Shown: positions 12,930 through 25,000 of the stretch, one piece after another | Layout: each line of letters starts with the position of its first letter | Position numbering within the stretch: position 1 is the stretch's first letter | Assembly (NCBI GenBank): GCA_030549335.1 | Contig: CM060188.1 | Span: 4,216,001 to 4,280,000 of the forward strand | DNA length: 64,000 nt | From: Pontederia crassipes | Taxonomy: Eukaryota; Streptophyta; Magnoliopsida; Commelinales; Pontederiaceae | Reading direction: 5' to 3' | Position numbers and translations under genes: made by a program | The notes under the pieces: generated by a model | Told to the model about the DNA's origin: nothing | The model's input: only the letters and a program-made list of their open reading frames with translations | Database searches by the model: none

Positions 12930-13495
12930 GGCCGTTTGGGAACGAGATTTTCACCGAGATTTCGTGAATAATTTGAATTGGGAGATTAATTTGAAGTGCA
13001 TTTGGATAGAGTGAAATTTGTTGATGAAAAATAAAATAATTAATGTGATAAGAAAAAATAGATGTGATGAATTAATTTTAATAGGTGATTGAATTAAAAA
13101 TATATATTATAAATATAAATTATAAAATTAAAGAAATAAAATATAGAATATATATTAAAAAATTTATGTCAAATTTTTTGTTAAAAATGTATTATTCTAC
13201 TATAAAAAATCAATTTTTTATAATTTATATTTAATGAAATATTAAATTTTATAATGAAATAATATATAATATATAATAATATATTAATACTTTATTATTA
13301 ATATTTTACATATAATAAATAAATTATTATATATAAGATATGTAAAAAGAAGAAAAAAACTAAAAGAAAAAAAAAGAGTTTGCAAAATCCAAAAAAAAAA
13401 TGGTAAAAAAAAAAATGAGGAATCGGCAGCTTGGCCTTGGGAACCAAATCGTAGTTGCTTATTTAACCAGGGACTGGTTATTGCCAAACGAGCCC
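12930..13495. mobile_element. Tourist-like MITE (PIF/Harbinger type), 566 bp
   Basis: The left end GGCCGTTTGGGAAC and the right end TTGCCAAACGAGCCC are imperfect inverted repeats. Each is flanked by the trinucleotide TTA (12927-12929 and 13496-13498), the target duplication used by PIF/Harbinger elements. The interior is very AT-rich and has no coding sequence. It begins only 14 bases after the CACTA terminus. Confidence 0.72.
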
Positions 13496-13498
13496 TTA

Positions 13499-14903
13499 TT
13501 GTTTTCTCTTAGATCTGACAGTAAAAAAAAAGAAAGAGAAAAAGTTGAGCCTATGGCTTTGTGATAATTTGGTCTTTCAGATTCTGTTCAACTCTTATTT
13601 GATCGTTTTTTTTTTCTAAAATACTTTTTGTGGCATTGCACGCTTGTCGTAGGTGGTGAGTCCCATTGTTCCGACAAGATTTGAAGAAGAGTTACAGGCA
13701 TGAGAAAGAGATGTTGATGATGACACCTCCATCAAGTTTCAGAGCCACCATCGTCCAAAACTCCAAGTGCTTCCATGGCGTTAGGACCTAGTAACATCTC
13801 ATGATTATTACCTGGACGATTACCAGGAGAAATGAACAAAAGATAATCCAGTAGACCCAGCAAAACAGGGTCAACTCAAAGTAAGGAAGAGGAGGTACAA
13901 GTGAAGCTTCCATTTCAAATCTGCGTTTGCCAAATGTTAAGGGCTTAGGGTCTTGGATTGCATTGGAACATAGACAAGAGCCATTATTATGTCTCAGTTA
14001 TCTCTTACTCTATAATCGAACAGCCCAAGGCATGTTGCCATCTGCAGTTTACATTGTACAAATATGGATGCAGATGCTGAACAATCAGCAACCAAAATCA
14101 TGAAGACACTTGTTGTTGTAAGAATTAACTCAGGGGAAGGACTGAAAGGCCTTCTGCTGGTTATCTGGGGAAAAATCATCAAGAGAGCAAAAAAAAAAAA
14201 AAAAAAAAAAAAACTGTGAGATAATGAGGAAGTAAATACAGCAACCATGACAATTGACAAATGACGTGTGAAATTTATTTGCTGAATTTTGTTTGTTCCA
14301 GAAGCATACTTGTGTTCATTTCTTGGGATGATTTGAGATTAAAATAACACGTATGGCGAAAATTACAGAAATAGAAATGGTTGTGCTTCACTACAGTTCG
14401 GTGAACATTACAGGGAAGCACTATCGATGAACAAGCAAACATAATTATGGAACTGAGAACTACCACACAAAAAGGCACTCAACACAACTAGATACCCAAA
14501 ATACTCGGACCATGGTTAACCAAATCACTTTATTGAGTCTTGCTTTAATTAAGTTAAAGCTTCCAATCAAAATGAATGAACATCACGACAGTTGATACAA
14601 TTAAAAAAAAATGAGTTCAATTTTTATTCTTAAAAACAATAGCTAAACGTCAGAAGTGAAAACCAGAATAAATTATTTCCTCCATTCGGTAAACCTGGCT
14701 ATTACAAAACTTCCCTAACATAGGGCATTGAGCAAGCACAGAATGATTTTGAGGAGTACGTACACCTAAACTAGAAAGTGACAATCTCATGTGCTGTTAA
14801 AAAAAAGAACTAATGAAGTTACATGTTGCAGCATATTCAGTTGGATGCAGTTGATGATACCCTTCTACAACATCTGAGAATGAGGAATTCTACCTTTCAT
14901 TAG
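13499..14903. other. Intergenic / 3' flank of the SUVH9 gene
   Basis: No supported coding region. A 25-base poly-A run lies at 14189-14213. The stretch next to 14903 probably holds the SUVH9 3' UTR. Short ORFs here show no domain. Confidence 0.5.
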
Positions 14904-16847
14904 CTACATTGTTAGTCTCCCAATTAGTTCATCTCTAATTCCATAATCAATGCTCAGTTCTCTCATGGGAGGGATGTTTTCCATTGCGAAGAACATAACA
15001 TGAGGAAATGAGGCATTATGATGGTCGAACAGTACATATTGTGCAAACACATTAGGTGTACAACTGTGGCTCAGATAGCAACCAACATTTCTCATTCTCG
15101 ACACATCCATTGCGAAACTCAGCTCCGGCACAGGGACGTTGGCCGACGCGCATTCGGGCTCAACATCAGAGATGTCTCCCCACTCCATCCATCTTGCTGG
15201 TAACTGGCCAGGACGCACCAAACAATCACTGGAACCACTTTCAGCCTCCTGTTTGGTAAGCACAACCCCGCTGAGTTCACAAACAAATTCCCCGACCAGA
15301 ATCAAATCCAGCGACCGGACACACCACCCTGTCTCCTTCGATCGGAATATCTCGAACCGATGCGTCAAACCCCTCTGCGACAGCCGATTGGGACAGCTGA
15401 GCGGGCAGTGGCACCAATTGCCGCACTCGTAAATCAGGGGCTTCCCCTTCAAGAGGATGCCATTTCCGTCATAAGGGAATTCACCTCCATTTCTTGCTGT
15501 ACAAATGCATCCTGCTGCCGAGCAATCCGAAACGCATTTGCATCCATTACATTCACCATCCTCATCATTCTTTTTCACCCCAAGGACATCTGCTGGATAA
15601 ACCGGGCGAGCTACGTACTCAAAGAGCAATGGCTCCCGATCGTCATCAATGTCGTTGAACAATAGGACGGGGCACTTCTCTCTGCCCATCGATATGTCCA
15701 TGCTCAAGTAACCCTTTGGCCTCGCATTGGTGGGATTCACCTTGAGCTCTTCTGCAAGCATAAAAACTGAACTGCCCATCTCCACCTGGCCTTCCATTCT
15801 CAGAAGTTTATACTTGTACACCCCGAACCCCGATTTGCCGATATCCAACCAGAAGTCAACTACCTTGTACAGCCCGTCGTAGAAGTAAACCTTCTTAAGG
15901 GGGGTGCCTTTGCACTCAACGCTGCGGATCACCCGGATTTCAATCCCGTAGTTCATGCTCCGTTCGAGCGCCAGGTTGCCACCAGACAGCTTCTGGTTCG
16001 TGGAATGGCGATGCATGTTGAATTCGCGACCGCCATGGCCGGTGTAGATGATCATCAGGCCATTGTCCACGTCGTCCTCGTACCCGCCTGAGACGACAAT
16101 GCTGGTGGCGATGGGTTCTCCAGTGGAGGAGCGTTCGGCGGTCACGTAGTCGATGCCGGCCTGCGGCTGCCCGTGGAGGCCGAGCACGCAAAGCTCGATG
16201 CGGAAGAGGAATACGTCGCCCACGTTGATCCCGGGGATGGTGCCGATGATGCGTCGGTCGCGGTTGAGCCAGAGGTCTCGGTTGGCCATCAGAACAGCGG
16301 CCTTGTTGTGCGCGCGAGCGCGTCGGCCGTCGATCTTCCCGTCCTCGCCGCGGAGCATGAGGAGGGCGCGGAGCGACTCGAAGGTGATGCGGGTGTGACG
16401 GACGAGGTTGCGGAAGTAGAGCAACTCGCTCCCGCCGAGGGACGAGACGCGTGACAACTCGGCGGAGCGCGGCTTCCGCTTCCTGCAGACGGCGGCGGCG
16501 GTGTTGGAGGACGCCCCAGGCGCCAGCTCAGCCTTCAGCGGCGGCAGAAGAACCTCGGCAAGGGCTTGGTTGCCGCCGGCGGCGGCGGCAAAGCGATGAG
16601 CCAGGCGGATGTACTCGCGAAAAATGGCATCTGTATTGGCATCCCCGGAGACGGCATTCGAGTTCGGAGGCTCTTCAGAGAGGGGCTCCTCCGGTTCGAG
16701 CAGGGCGGTCGGGCCGAGCTCAAACGGCGTGAGGTCGGGCGGCTCGGGTTTGGGCTTCAGCTTGAGGGGTGGGACGAGGTTGAGGTCGAAAGCGGAAGAG
16801 AAGGTGGCGGCGGCGGCGGCGGCGGATGGGGAGGAGGAGAGGGGCAT
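14904..16847 (-). CDS. SUVH9: SUVH9/SUVH2-type SRA-SET protein (RdDM factor)
   Basis: Single-exon gene of 647 codons. The frame is open upstream to a GTG, but the first ATG is at 16847 (MPLSSSPS). Visible parts: an Ala/Pro-rich N-terminus with FDLNLVPPLKLKPKPEPP; a two-helix region followed by an SRA (YDG) domain at ~198-353 (IPGINVGDVF, GLHGQPQAGID, SGGYEDD, DGLYKVVDFW); a Cys-rich pre-SET at ~388-493 (CNGCKCVSDC, CGNWCHCPLSCPNR); and a SET domain at ~496-638 (MRNVGCYLSHSCTPNV, ELSIDYG). It ends seven residues after IRDE with no post-SET CxCxxxC, as in Arabidopsis SUVH2 and SUVH9 and unlike SUVH1/3/4. Known role of that subgroup: catalytically inactive, the SRA binds methylated DNA and helps recruit the DDR complex and Pol V for RNA-directed DNA methylation in the nucleus. 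The lack of introns is usual for this clade. The 5' third is very GC-rich. Confidence 0.93.
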   Translation of the reverse strand: MPLSSSPSAAAAAATFSSAFDLNLVPPLKLKPKPEPPDLTPFELGPTALLEPEEPLSEEPPNSNAVSGDANTDAIFREYIRLAHRFAAAAGGNQALAEVLLPPLKAELAPGASSNTAAAVCRKRKPRSAELSRVSSLGGSELLYFRNLVRHTRITFESLRALLMLRGEDGKIDGRRARAHNKAAVLMANRDLWLNRDRRIIGTIPGINVGDVFLFRIELCVLGLHGQPQAGIDYVTAERSSTGEPIATSIVVSGGYEDDVDNGLMIIYTGHGGREFNMHRHSTNQKLSGGNLALERSMNYGIEIRVIRSVECKGTPLKKVYFYDGLYKVVDFWLDIGKSGFGVYKYKLLRMEGQVEMGSSVFMLAEELKVNPTNARPKGYLSMDISMGREKCPVLLFNDIDDDREPLLFEYVARPVYPADVLGVKKNDEDGECNGCKCVSDCSAAGCICTARNGGEFPYDGNGILLKGKPLIYECGNWCHCPLSCPNRLSQRGLTHRFEIFRSKETGWCVRSLDLILVGEFVCELSGVVLTKQEAESGSSDCLVRPGQLPARWMEWGDISDVEPECASANVPVPELSFAMDVSRMRNVGCYLSHSCTPNVFAQYVLFDHHNASFPHVMFFAMENIPPMRELSIDYGIRDELIGRLTM

Positions 16848-17591
16848 TGTTGGGGTTTCAGGGATCACTAGATTCGCTACACTAACACGATGAATCCTGG
16901 GAAGTGAGTGAGTGTAATGTCACCAATGTGAACGCGACATAAAATCCTAATTAGGGGGAAAAGGACACGACCTGGATATTGTGGCATATTTGACACGAGC
17001 GGTAATAAGAATATTATTGTTTTCATTTCATTTTTTTTAAAAAAAGCACGAATAAAAACCGAAAGAGGAAGTATATCTTGTTCATTTCTTTTTCCTTTTT
17101 TACATTACTGCTTTTAAATTTTCTTCATGCTCCTTCTTTTTGCATGAAACGAGCTGATATTTTTTTTTCAGTTAAAATCTTACGACAATGCAAAACGTGC
17201 CAATTTCTCTGATAGTTGGTCTTTATATCCAAAAGGTGACATATTTGTACAGCAACAGGAAAAAAAATCAATTTTTTTTCAGAACAAGGGGTATGTGATC
17301 GACAACATTCATCCCTCTGGATTCATTTCTCAATCAAGTATGCTTGGACTCAAAGATTTGTGCTTAATAAATGCTCTCATCCATAGCCATAATGGCTGCT
17401 CTAATATTGGTTGTACAGGTGTTCCAGAAAGAAGTTTACATTGTACAGCTAGCTATAAGTATCAGGTTTTTCTGTAACCTTCGTAGTGTACGCATATTGG
17501 TACAAAATAAAGTATGGAGATACATATCGAATACTACCAACAGACTAGAAGAAGGAATCCTAGACAAGCGAATTGTCAAGATGACAAGCTT
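16848..17591. other. Upstream region of SUVH9; no gene
   Basis: The SUVH9 5' leader and promoter must lie here on the minus strand. GC content drops sharply upstream of 16930. Short ORFs at 17295-17604 show no domain. Confidence 0.5.
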
Positions 17592-18782
17592 CTTTTTTTT
17601 TTAAAACAGATAGTTATCTATTAATGAAGATGTCTGTCGTCACACAAGATCTGGATGAGTCTCAGAGGAAGATGTCGTCCGTCATGACATGAATGACCAA
17701 ATTTTGTGAGATAGTCAGTCGCCCATTTGATTTCGGCCAATGAATGAACCCAGTGTGAGCCTCCCAATGCAAAAAAGTAAATATAAAATATTGTTTACAA
17801 ATGTTTACATTCAGCTTTAATAATTTGTGCTAAAATCAGAGAGTCCGTCTCGACAATAAGGTAAGTGCGCCCTAACTAATGACAACAGTTGATACTCGCC
17901 ATCATACCTTCCCGCTTTAGTACTGACTGATATTCCCAGTTACAAGCCTTAAGATTTGGAAGGGCTCCCACCGGACCTGAAGGGGTCTTGAGACTAGGGA
18001 TCTCAAGTATATAGTGAAGAATACTCATTCAACCTTACCAGAGCTTGCTCGAGCTCACCGAAATGGTTGTGCACTTGGAACGAAAAAAATAACATTTTGC
18101 ATGTTCAATAGACCCAATAGGCAAAACGAGGGAACAAAATTTTAATTTTGAGCTTGGGACGCGAGATGTAAGCACTCAAACACCAAGAGTCAGCAAGTGT
18201 GTCTCGTATTAGAAGGTCGACCAAAGTTGCTGGGAGATATGACAATTGAAAAACAAATGAGAGCCCATCTCCAACCAGAATAAAGTTGGCATTTATAGAG
18301 GTATTAAAACGAAGAGTAGGTAATCCATTATGGACAAATTTCCGCAAGAAAAAAAAATAGATTTTGGGGTGCAGATCTTTCAGAATTAATTCCAAATGTG
18401 TCATCCAAGCTAACAATTCAAGAAATAATATACAAATATGGCACTAGTCGTATTACGAGGATCCTAGGCCCAGAGTCATATATCATCACAAGCTATAAGA
18501 GGAAGATGCATAGCGAGAATATGTAAAACAATAGCATCACAAAAAAATTAGACATTGGTCTTGAATAAGTTCAGTATCCTGTAAAGTCATAAGCATGATT
18601 TTCCAACTTCACACAATGTTACTTATTCCATGGATGTGATAACCATATTTTATAGTTACCACCTTTGTACAAGGGGAATTGTTTTGGTTTAGGAGGCTAA
18701 TGATTCTTTTACTTAACAACAAGGACCCGATGTGATTAATGTTATGGATGTTTAAATCCCCATGTGTCGTGGCTGAAGGATG
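17592..18782 (-). mobile_element. LINE (L1 type), 3' part, split by a later insertion
   Basis: On the minus strand this carries the downstream end of a plant L1 protein. The block LLLSKRIISLLNQNNS is near 18690-18780. A zf-RVT-like block with FVHNGLPTLRFN is near 18300-18360. An RNase-H-like tail with VHSLAEIKWATDYLTKFG is near 17700-17750. A short A-run (minus strand, 17592-17604) would be the poly-A end. All frames are broken. The block continues directly the LINE sequence at 27360-28780, on the far side of the Ty3/gypsy element. Its 5' half (endonuclease) is missing. Confidence 0.7.
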
Positions 18783-18787
18783 GTGTG
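18783..18787. repeat. Left target-site duplication of the Ty3/gypsy element (GTGTG)
   Basis: GTGTG directly precedes the 5' LTR and is repeated exactly at 27355-27359 after the 3' LTR. Confidence 0.9.
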
Positions 18788-19625
18788 TGTTATGGATAAG
18801 TAAATGATAAAAAGAAAATAGGAGAAGACAGATGGTCAAATGACAATCGTTGATATAACAGTGAGGAGAAATAGAAAGAAATCAAATTATCTAAAAGATT
18901 TTATTACAACACTTGGAAAATAAACATCAGATTTATAGACATTATAAATAATTATGATGTAATGATCTGTTACAAGAACTAACATATGGTTACAAATATC
19001 TACATAAAAGAAAGAATAGTTGGAAGAGGGAGAGATCTCTTTGAACCTTTTTAGTAGAAAATCAAGAGTCTGGAGTTACTCGAAAACTTCCTGTTCATCT
19101 TTAGTCTTGCTTCTTTAATTGTCTAATCTTTCTTTCTCGTTTACCTACTCATAAGTATTATTTTCTGAGATTGGAATTTTCCTTTGGTTTTTCTACTAAC
19201 CTGCACGACTAGAAGTGTAGAAATTGTGAAGTGAAGGAGTTTAACAGGATACTGACATATTTGACTAGACAAGAAGCATTTGAAAAGAGAAGATTACCTG
19301 AGAGGTACGTGAAGAATCCACACAAGGAAAACAATAAGTTTGAGTTGGTGACTAGGCAATTCTTTTACCGAGAAGTTTGAGTTGAAACTTGAAGAGAATC
19401 ATCAATTAGATCAAGAAAGAAACTAAAAAGAGAATCTAACCCTAGATTGCAGAGAAACCACGACTAGAAGAGGAAAAGAGGTCAACAACCAAAAGTGATC
19501 TTTTAGCAATTAAAGTCAGCTATATATATATTCTGTGAATGGATTTATCAAGAAAAACAACGATGTCTGTGCAATGGGATGACAAAATGGGCTATGAACG
19601 TGGTACTGGGCTATAAGAGTTAACA
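18788..19625 (+). repeat. 5' LTR of the Ty3/gypsy element
   Basis: 838 bp, beginning TGTTATGGATAAG and ending AAGAGTTAACA, with 5-bp terminal inverted repeats TGTTA/TAACA. It aligns end to end with 26515-27354. Immediately downstream, attggtgctatcattgagag is the probable primer-binding region; I did not assign the tRNA. Confidence 0.93.
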
Positions 19626-22096
19626 ATTGGTGCTATCATTGAGAGCATATTGCAGGAGAACTCCAGGTTTTTCTCTGTACAGATTGCTTTTGCAATTCCA
19701 AAGAATTAAAAAAAATCTTGTAATTCCTCAAGAGTTTCCAGAATTTTACAAAAAACTTTAGGTCAAAGTTGGAAGAACTATAAGGTGAACTCTAAGGGCA
19801 AAGTTGAACTCTAAGGTGTCCAAGCCTATACTATAAATAAATAAGGTGAACTATAAGGGCAAAGTTGGAAACTCACTTCCAACCGACTTTAGATCGGTAT
19901 CCAAGGTATATATAGCCTAAAATCTTATCTCTTTATCCCATGGGAACATCAATTCGACTTCAGCAAGACAACAACTAAGGCTAAGGAAAATAAGAAGAAA
20001 GGAAGAAGAGAAATCAATGTTTACTTGTTAGGGTTTCATTTATGTAAGTTGTCTACTCCTTTTCTATGAATTATCCTTATGAAATTCAGATGAAAATCTA
20101 TTCTTCTGAGCTTCCAAGATCTCTTTGTGCCTTTATGTACATGTTCTTGAGGTGTGGATCAAACCCTAGTTCACCTATATGATGTTTCCTCTTTGCTGGA
20201 CACCAAACCCTTTCCGAAAGTTGTCAACATGTTCTCCGCATCTTATAGTTCTTCAAAAATTATGAAATTTTGTAGGTTGAACCCTCATTGAGTCTACTTT
20301 CCACAGGATCTGTAATTAGGTTAATTCTATTTGTATGTGAAAAGTTATGAATCAATTATTCCGAGTCGCCCTTTCTGTTTTCTGTGATGAGTAGTCCGAA
20401 TTGTAAATGCTATGGTAATTTAAATGCTTATTCTTAATATATAAAATTTATGTGTATTAGATATGTTAAAGTTATCTTTGTAATCCAAGTGGAATCACGT
20501 TTATAGACCATGCACATCGAAAGTTATGAGTTTTAAAGTGAACCTCACTCAGTCTGTCAGAACAGAAAAAGTAGAAGAGAACAGAGATAAATCTATGGAT
20601 TTTCTGAGAATCATATATGAGTGATACAATTATGAAATTTATATGGATTAGACCTTGGGTAGTCTAGTTTCATGAAAAATTATAATTACTTAATTATCAT
20701 AAGTATTCCAAAAGTTATGAATTTTAAAACTGACACCACTGAATTTGTCAGCAAACTAGGTAGGTAAAGAATATGGTTGTCTTGATGAAATTTTTAGAGC
20801 CCTTATACAATATACCTTAAATGAGAAATTTTTAGAGAATTAGACTTCGTGAAGACTGTTACGATGCAAAAATTATAATTGTATTAATATCACATATTTA
20901 ATTATTATTATTCATGATGTTTCTAGCACCACACGAATTCCTAGTGTACCAAGGTGCACTAGGAGTAACCCATCATTGTTATAGCTCATGTTATGTCCTT
21001 TGGGATGTCATTTGATTTGACTATATGTTATATATGATAAAAATGATGAGTGGATTACTTTTAATGCAATTATATGATATGTGTTCTAAGTGATATGATA
21101 TGGTTAATGCATGCATTATGCATCTTATCTGTCATACATTGTATTTCCTCTGCGGGATGATATGTCTTATGCAAGAAAGGTACTCCATTTACATGGGATG
21201 ATATGGTATCCTACGGAATAATATATGTTCCCCGGCAGAGATGATATGATACCTCTGGTCAAGGATGATATATTTTCTGCAGGAAATGTACCCCATGTTC
21301 TGGGATGATATGAAACCCTACGGGGTAATGTGTTCCTCTGACCAGTTGGTAATATGACATGTGCATTATGCATACGTGCATACATGATATGATATGATAC
21401 ATAACATGTTACATGATATGATATGACATGATACCTGATATGATATGATACATGATAGATATGATATGATACATGATATGATATGTGAAATGTTATATGA
21501 AGTGAAACAAATATATGAGGCACTATATGATATGCTAAAGATGTCATTCATTGAGATTACTTAATGTAGTATCCTTCATTATATGATAACTGTTCGTAAG
21601 TAATAAGATGTTAGTTTGTTTCCTATAAATTTTTAAAATGCTAGATTAATTTATCTGAATTGAATAGGGGGTAACACATAGGTTATGAGTTTTCAACTTA
21701 CTGAGCTGTTGTTTGCTCATAATGTTGTTTTAACACTATTTTTCAAATCAGTAGACCAGTCATATGGCCATGCTTGAAAATCCCCTATCGGATTAGAAGC
21801 ACTTTTGAAGACTTAGTTTCTTGATGTCTTTTTGTGGGGATGTGTGACTCCTCTTAATGTTTTATGTGGTGTGTAAAAGTTAAATGTTTCAGAAATTTTT
21901 TAAAATGTATGAGTTTGAATTAGAGTGTGTACTTGCTATGAGTTTAAATATAAGTGGGTTGTGAACAATGGTGTAATAACCTTATCTCACATGTTTCTAC
22001 ATGATAATATGATGCTTCCGCTATAAGGATTCTATCGATCGCATTAAGTCGCGACTTGCGGGTTAGACCAAGGTTTAAACCGGGGTAGAGGAATCT
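19626..22096 (+). other. Long leader of the Ty3/gypsy element with a GATAT-rich tract
   Basis: About 2.5 kb between the primer-site region and gag without coding potential. At ~21370-21500 it holds a degenerate tandem tract of gatatgatat and gatacatgatat words. ORFs read from the opposite strand of this tract are by-products. Confidence 0.7.
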
Positions 22097-25000
22097 ATGA
22101 GTAAACTACAAGCATTAATGGAGCAACAAATTTCTTTTGTGAATGAAAAATTTACTACTGTAAATGACATTATGACAGTCATTGAAATGAAATATGATGA
22201 TCTCAATGCCAAGATAAATAACTCTCCTAAACAAAGTAATGGCAGTGGCAATCAGAAGGAATCATTTCATTCACCAGGGTCATCTAATAGAGGTCCCGAA
22301 ACCTTTGTTAATATCAGAAATATCAAATTAGAACTTCCAAAATTTTCTAGTGCTAATCCATTGGAGTGGATATTTAAAGCTGAGCAATTTTTAGATTTTT
22401 ACAATGTTGCTGAGGAAGCTAGAATTACAGTGATTTCTTTTGCCTTTGAAGGAATTGCATTACAGTGGTATATGTGGATGTATCAGAATAAACAGTTAAG
22501 TTCTTGGAACCATTTTGTAAAAGCTCTGGAACTCAGGTTTGAACCTTCTGAGTTTGAAGACCATCAAGGAGCATTGGCCAAATTAACTCAACCTGGTACA
22601 GTTTTGGAGTACTAGTCTAAGTTTGAAGAATTATCTAATAGAGTTAACGGATTATCTGAATCCTTTCTTTTGTCTTGCTTCATATCTGGACTTATACCTG
22701 AGATTCGAAGAGAAATACTAGCCTTTCAACCTAAATCCTTACTGCAAGCTACATGGTTAGCTAAATTACAGGAGGAGAAATTTTTGGACACAAAATGTGC
22801 ATCTAGACAAAATTTTACTAGGCAACAATACTCTGCCTCTGCTTCATTTTCCAAGCCTATACAATTAGCTACCACTAATCTTATGGATCAACCTATTACT
22901 GTGCCCTCTACTAATTCGGTGAATAGTTCAGTTATAATACCTAAGACCACATTACTAGTGAAAAGACTCATTCCAGCTGAAATGATGATGAGAAGAGAGA
23001 AAGGACTATGTTACAATTGTGATGAGAAATTTCACAAGGGGCATAAGTGCAAGCCTAAATTTTTGTTGCTGACAATTATGGAAGATCAAGATGACAAAGG
23101 AGTGAATGATTTAGAAAATCAAGAAGGACAGCAAGATCCTTTGGAAATTAGTTTGCATGCCTCATCAGGAGTGCTAAAATCTCAAACTTTAAGAATATGG
23201 GGTTATGTAACAGACATTTCTATTACTATATTAATAGATGGTGGGTCCACTCATAATTTCATAAGAGAAGCCACTATTCCTAAATTGACTTTATCAATTC
23301 TTCCTTCTAAACATTTCAAGGTAATGATTGGAAATGGAGACAAGTTGCCATGTGCAGGATTATGTTCACAAGTGGAGTTTCATATTCAGGGCATGATGTT
23401 TCAGGATGACTTCCATGTGCTACCAATTGAAGGGGCGGATGTAGTTTTAGGAGTTCAATGGTTGCAGAAACTCAGACTCGTTACTTTTGATTATTCTAAC
23501 CTCACAATGTCATTTGAGTGACAGGAAAAAAAAGTTTGTTTGAAGGGCACAAATAATTTGGATATTGAATCAGTGTCACATCATCAATTAAGAAGAATAG
23601 TCCATTTACAAGATGTCATATCCTATTTTTAGTTGACAGTTAATCAATTAAAAGAAACTGAGGACAACATTCATACTGAAATTGGGGTTGTATTGGATAA
23701 GTATGAGAGGGTTTTCTCAATTCCAACATCACTTCCTCCAAAAAGAGAAGTACAACATCACATTCATCTCATACCAAACAGTCAACTAGTAAATGTTAGA
23801 CCCTAGAGATACCCTCATTTCTAGAAAACTGAAATAGAGAAGTTGGTAAAAGAAATGTTAGACCAAGAAGTTATCCAACACAGCTCTAGTCCATTCTCTT
23901 CTCCAGTGTTATTAGTTTAAAAAAATGGAACTTGGCATTTTTGTGTTGACTACAGAGCCTTAAATGGGATTACTATCAAGGATAAGTTTCCTATACCCAC
24001 AATAGATGAGCTTTTGGATGAATTACATGGAGCAACATTTTTTTCTAAGTTGGATCTCAGAGCAGGTTATCATCAGATCAGAATGCATGAGGATGATGTG
24101 GGAAAGACAACTTTTAGAACACATGAGGATGATTATGAATTTCTAGTAATGCCTTTTGGTTTAACAAATGCTCCTTTTACTTTTCAGGTTATTATAAACA
24201 GAATGTTTGCTCCTTATTTAAAAAAATTTGTGATTGTATTTTTTGATGATATATTGATATACAGTCAGAACTTAAATAGTCATTTACATCATTTTAGTAT
24301 TATATTACAATGTCTCAATGATCAGATTTTTTATCTCAAAAAGAGTAAATGCAATTTTGCACAAACCAAGATCGATTATCTGGGTCATATTGTATCAACA
24401 AAAGGAGTGGAACCTGATTGGCAAAAGATTGAAGCCATTAAGCAATGGCAAATTCCTAACAATATTAAACAGTTAAGAGCCTTTCTAGATTTGGCTGGAT
24501 ACTATAAAAGGTTTGTGAAGGGATATGCTTCTATAGCTGGACCTTTAACTGATCTACTTCAAAAGAATTCGTTCAAATGGACAGAAAAAGCCAGAGAATC
24601 TTTTGAAACACTGAAATCTGCATTGACATCAGCACCTATATTACAATTACCAAATTTCAATCAGGAGTTTATTCTGGAGACAGAAGAATCAGGAACTGGA
24701 ATTGGAGCAGTGCTACTTCAGAATAATATGCCCATATGTTATTATAGTAAAAAGTTATCCAACAAGTTGCAAAAGGCTTCAGTTTATGTCAAGGAGTTAT
24801 TGGCTATAGTGGAATCAGTTAAAAAGTGGCGACATTATTTGTTGGGCCACCACTTTGTCATAAAAATTGACCACAAAAGTCTCAAGAAAATTTTAACTCA
24901 GGTAATTCAGACTCCTGAGCAACAACAATTTTTAGCCAAGCTGTTTGGATATGATTACTCTATACTATACAAGTCAGGAGTGGAGAATGAAGTGGCAGAT

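Noticed and set aside
16845-16868. A start of the SUVH9 protein seven codons further upstream
   Set aside because: That codon is GTG; the first ATG is at 16847 and gives an N-terminus typical for the family.
15018-16871. Plus-strand and second-frame ORFs across the SUVH9 gene
   Set aside because: Shadows of the GC-rich minus-strand coding frame.
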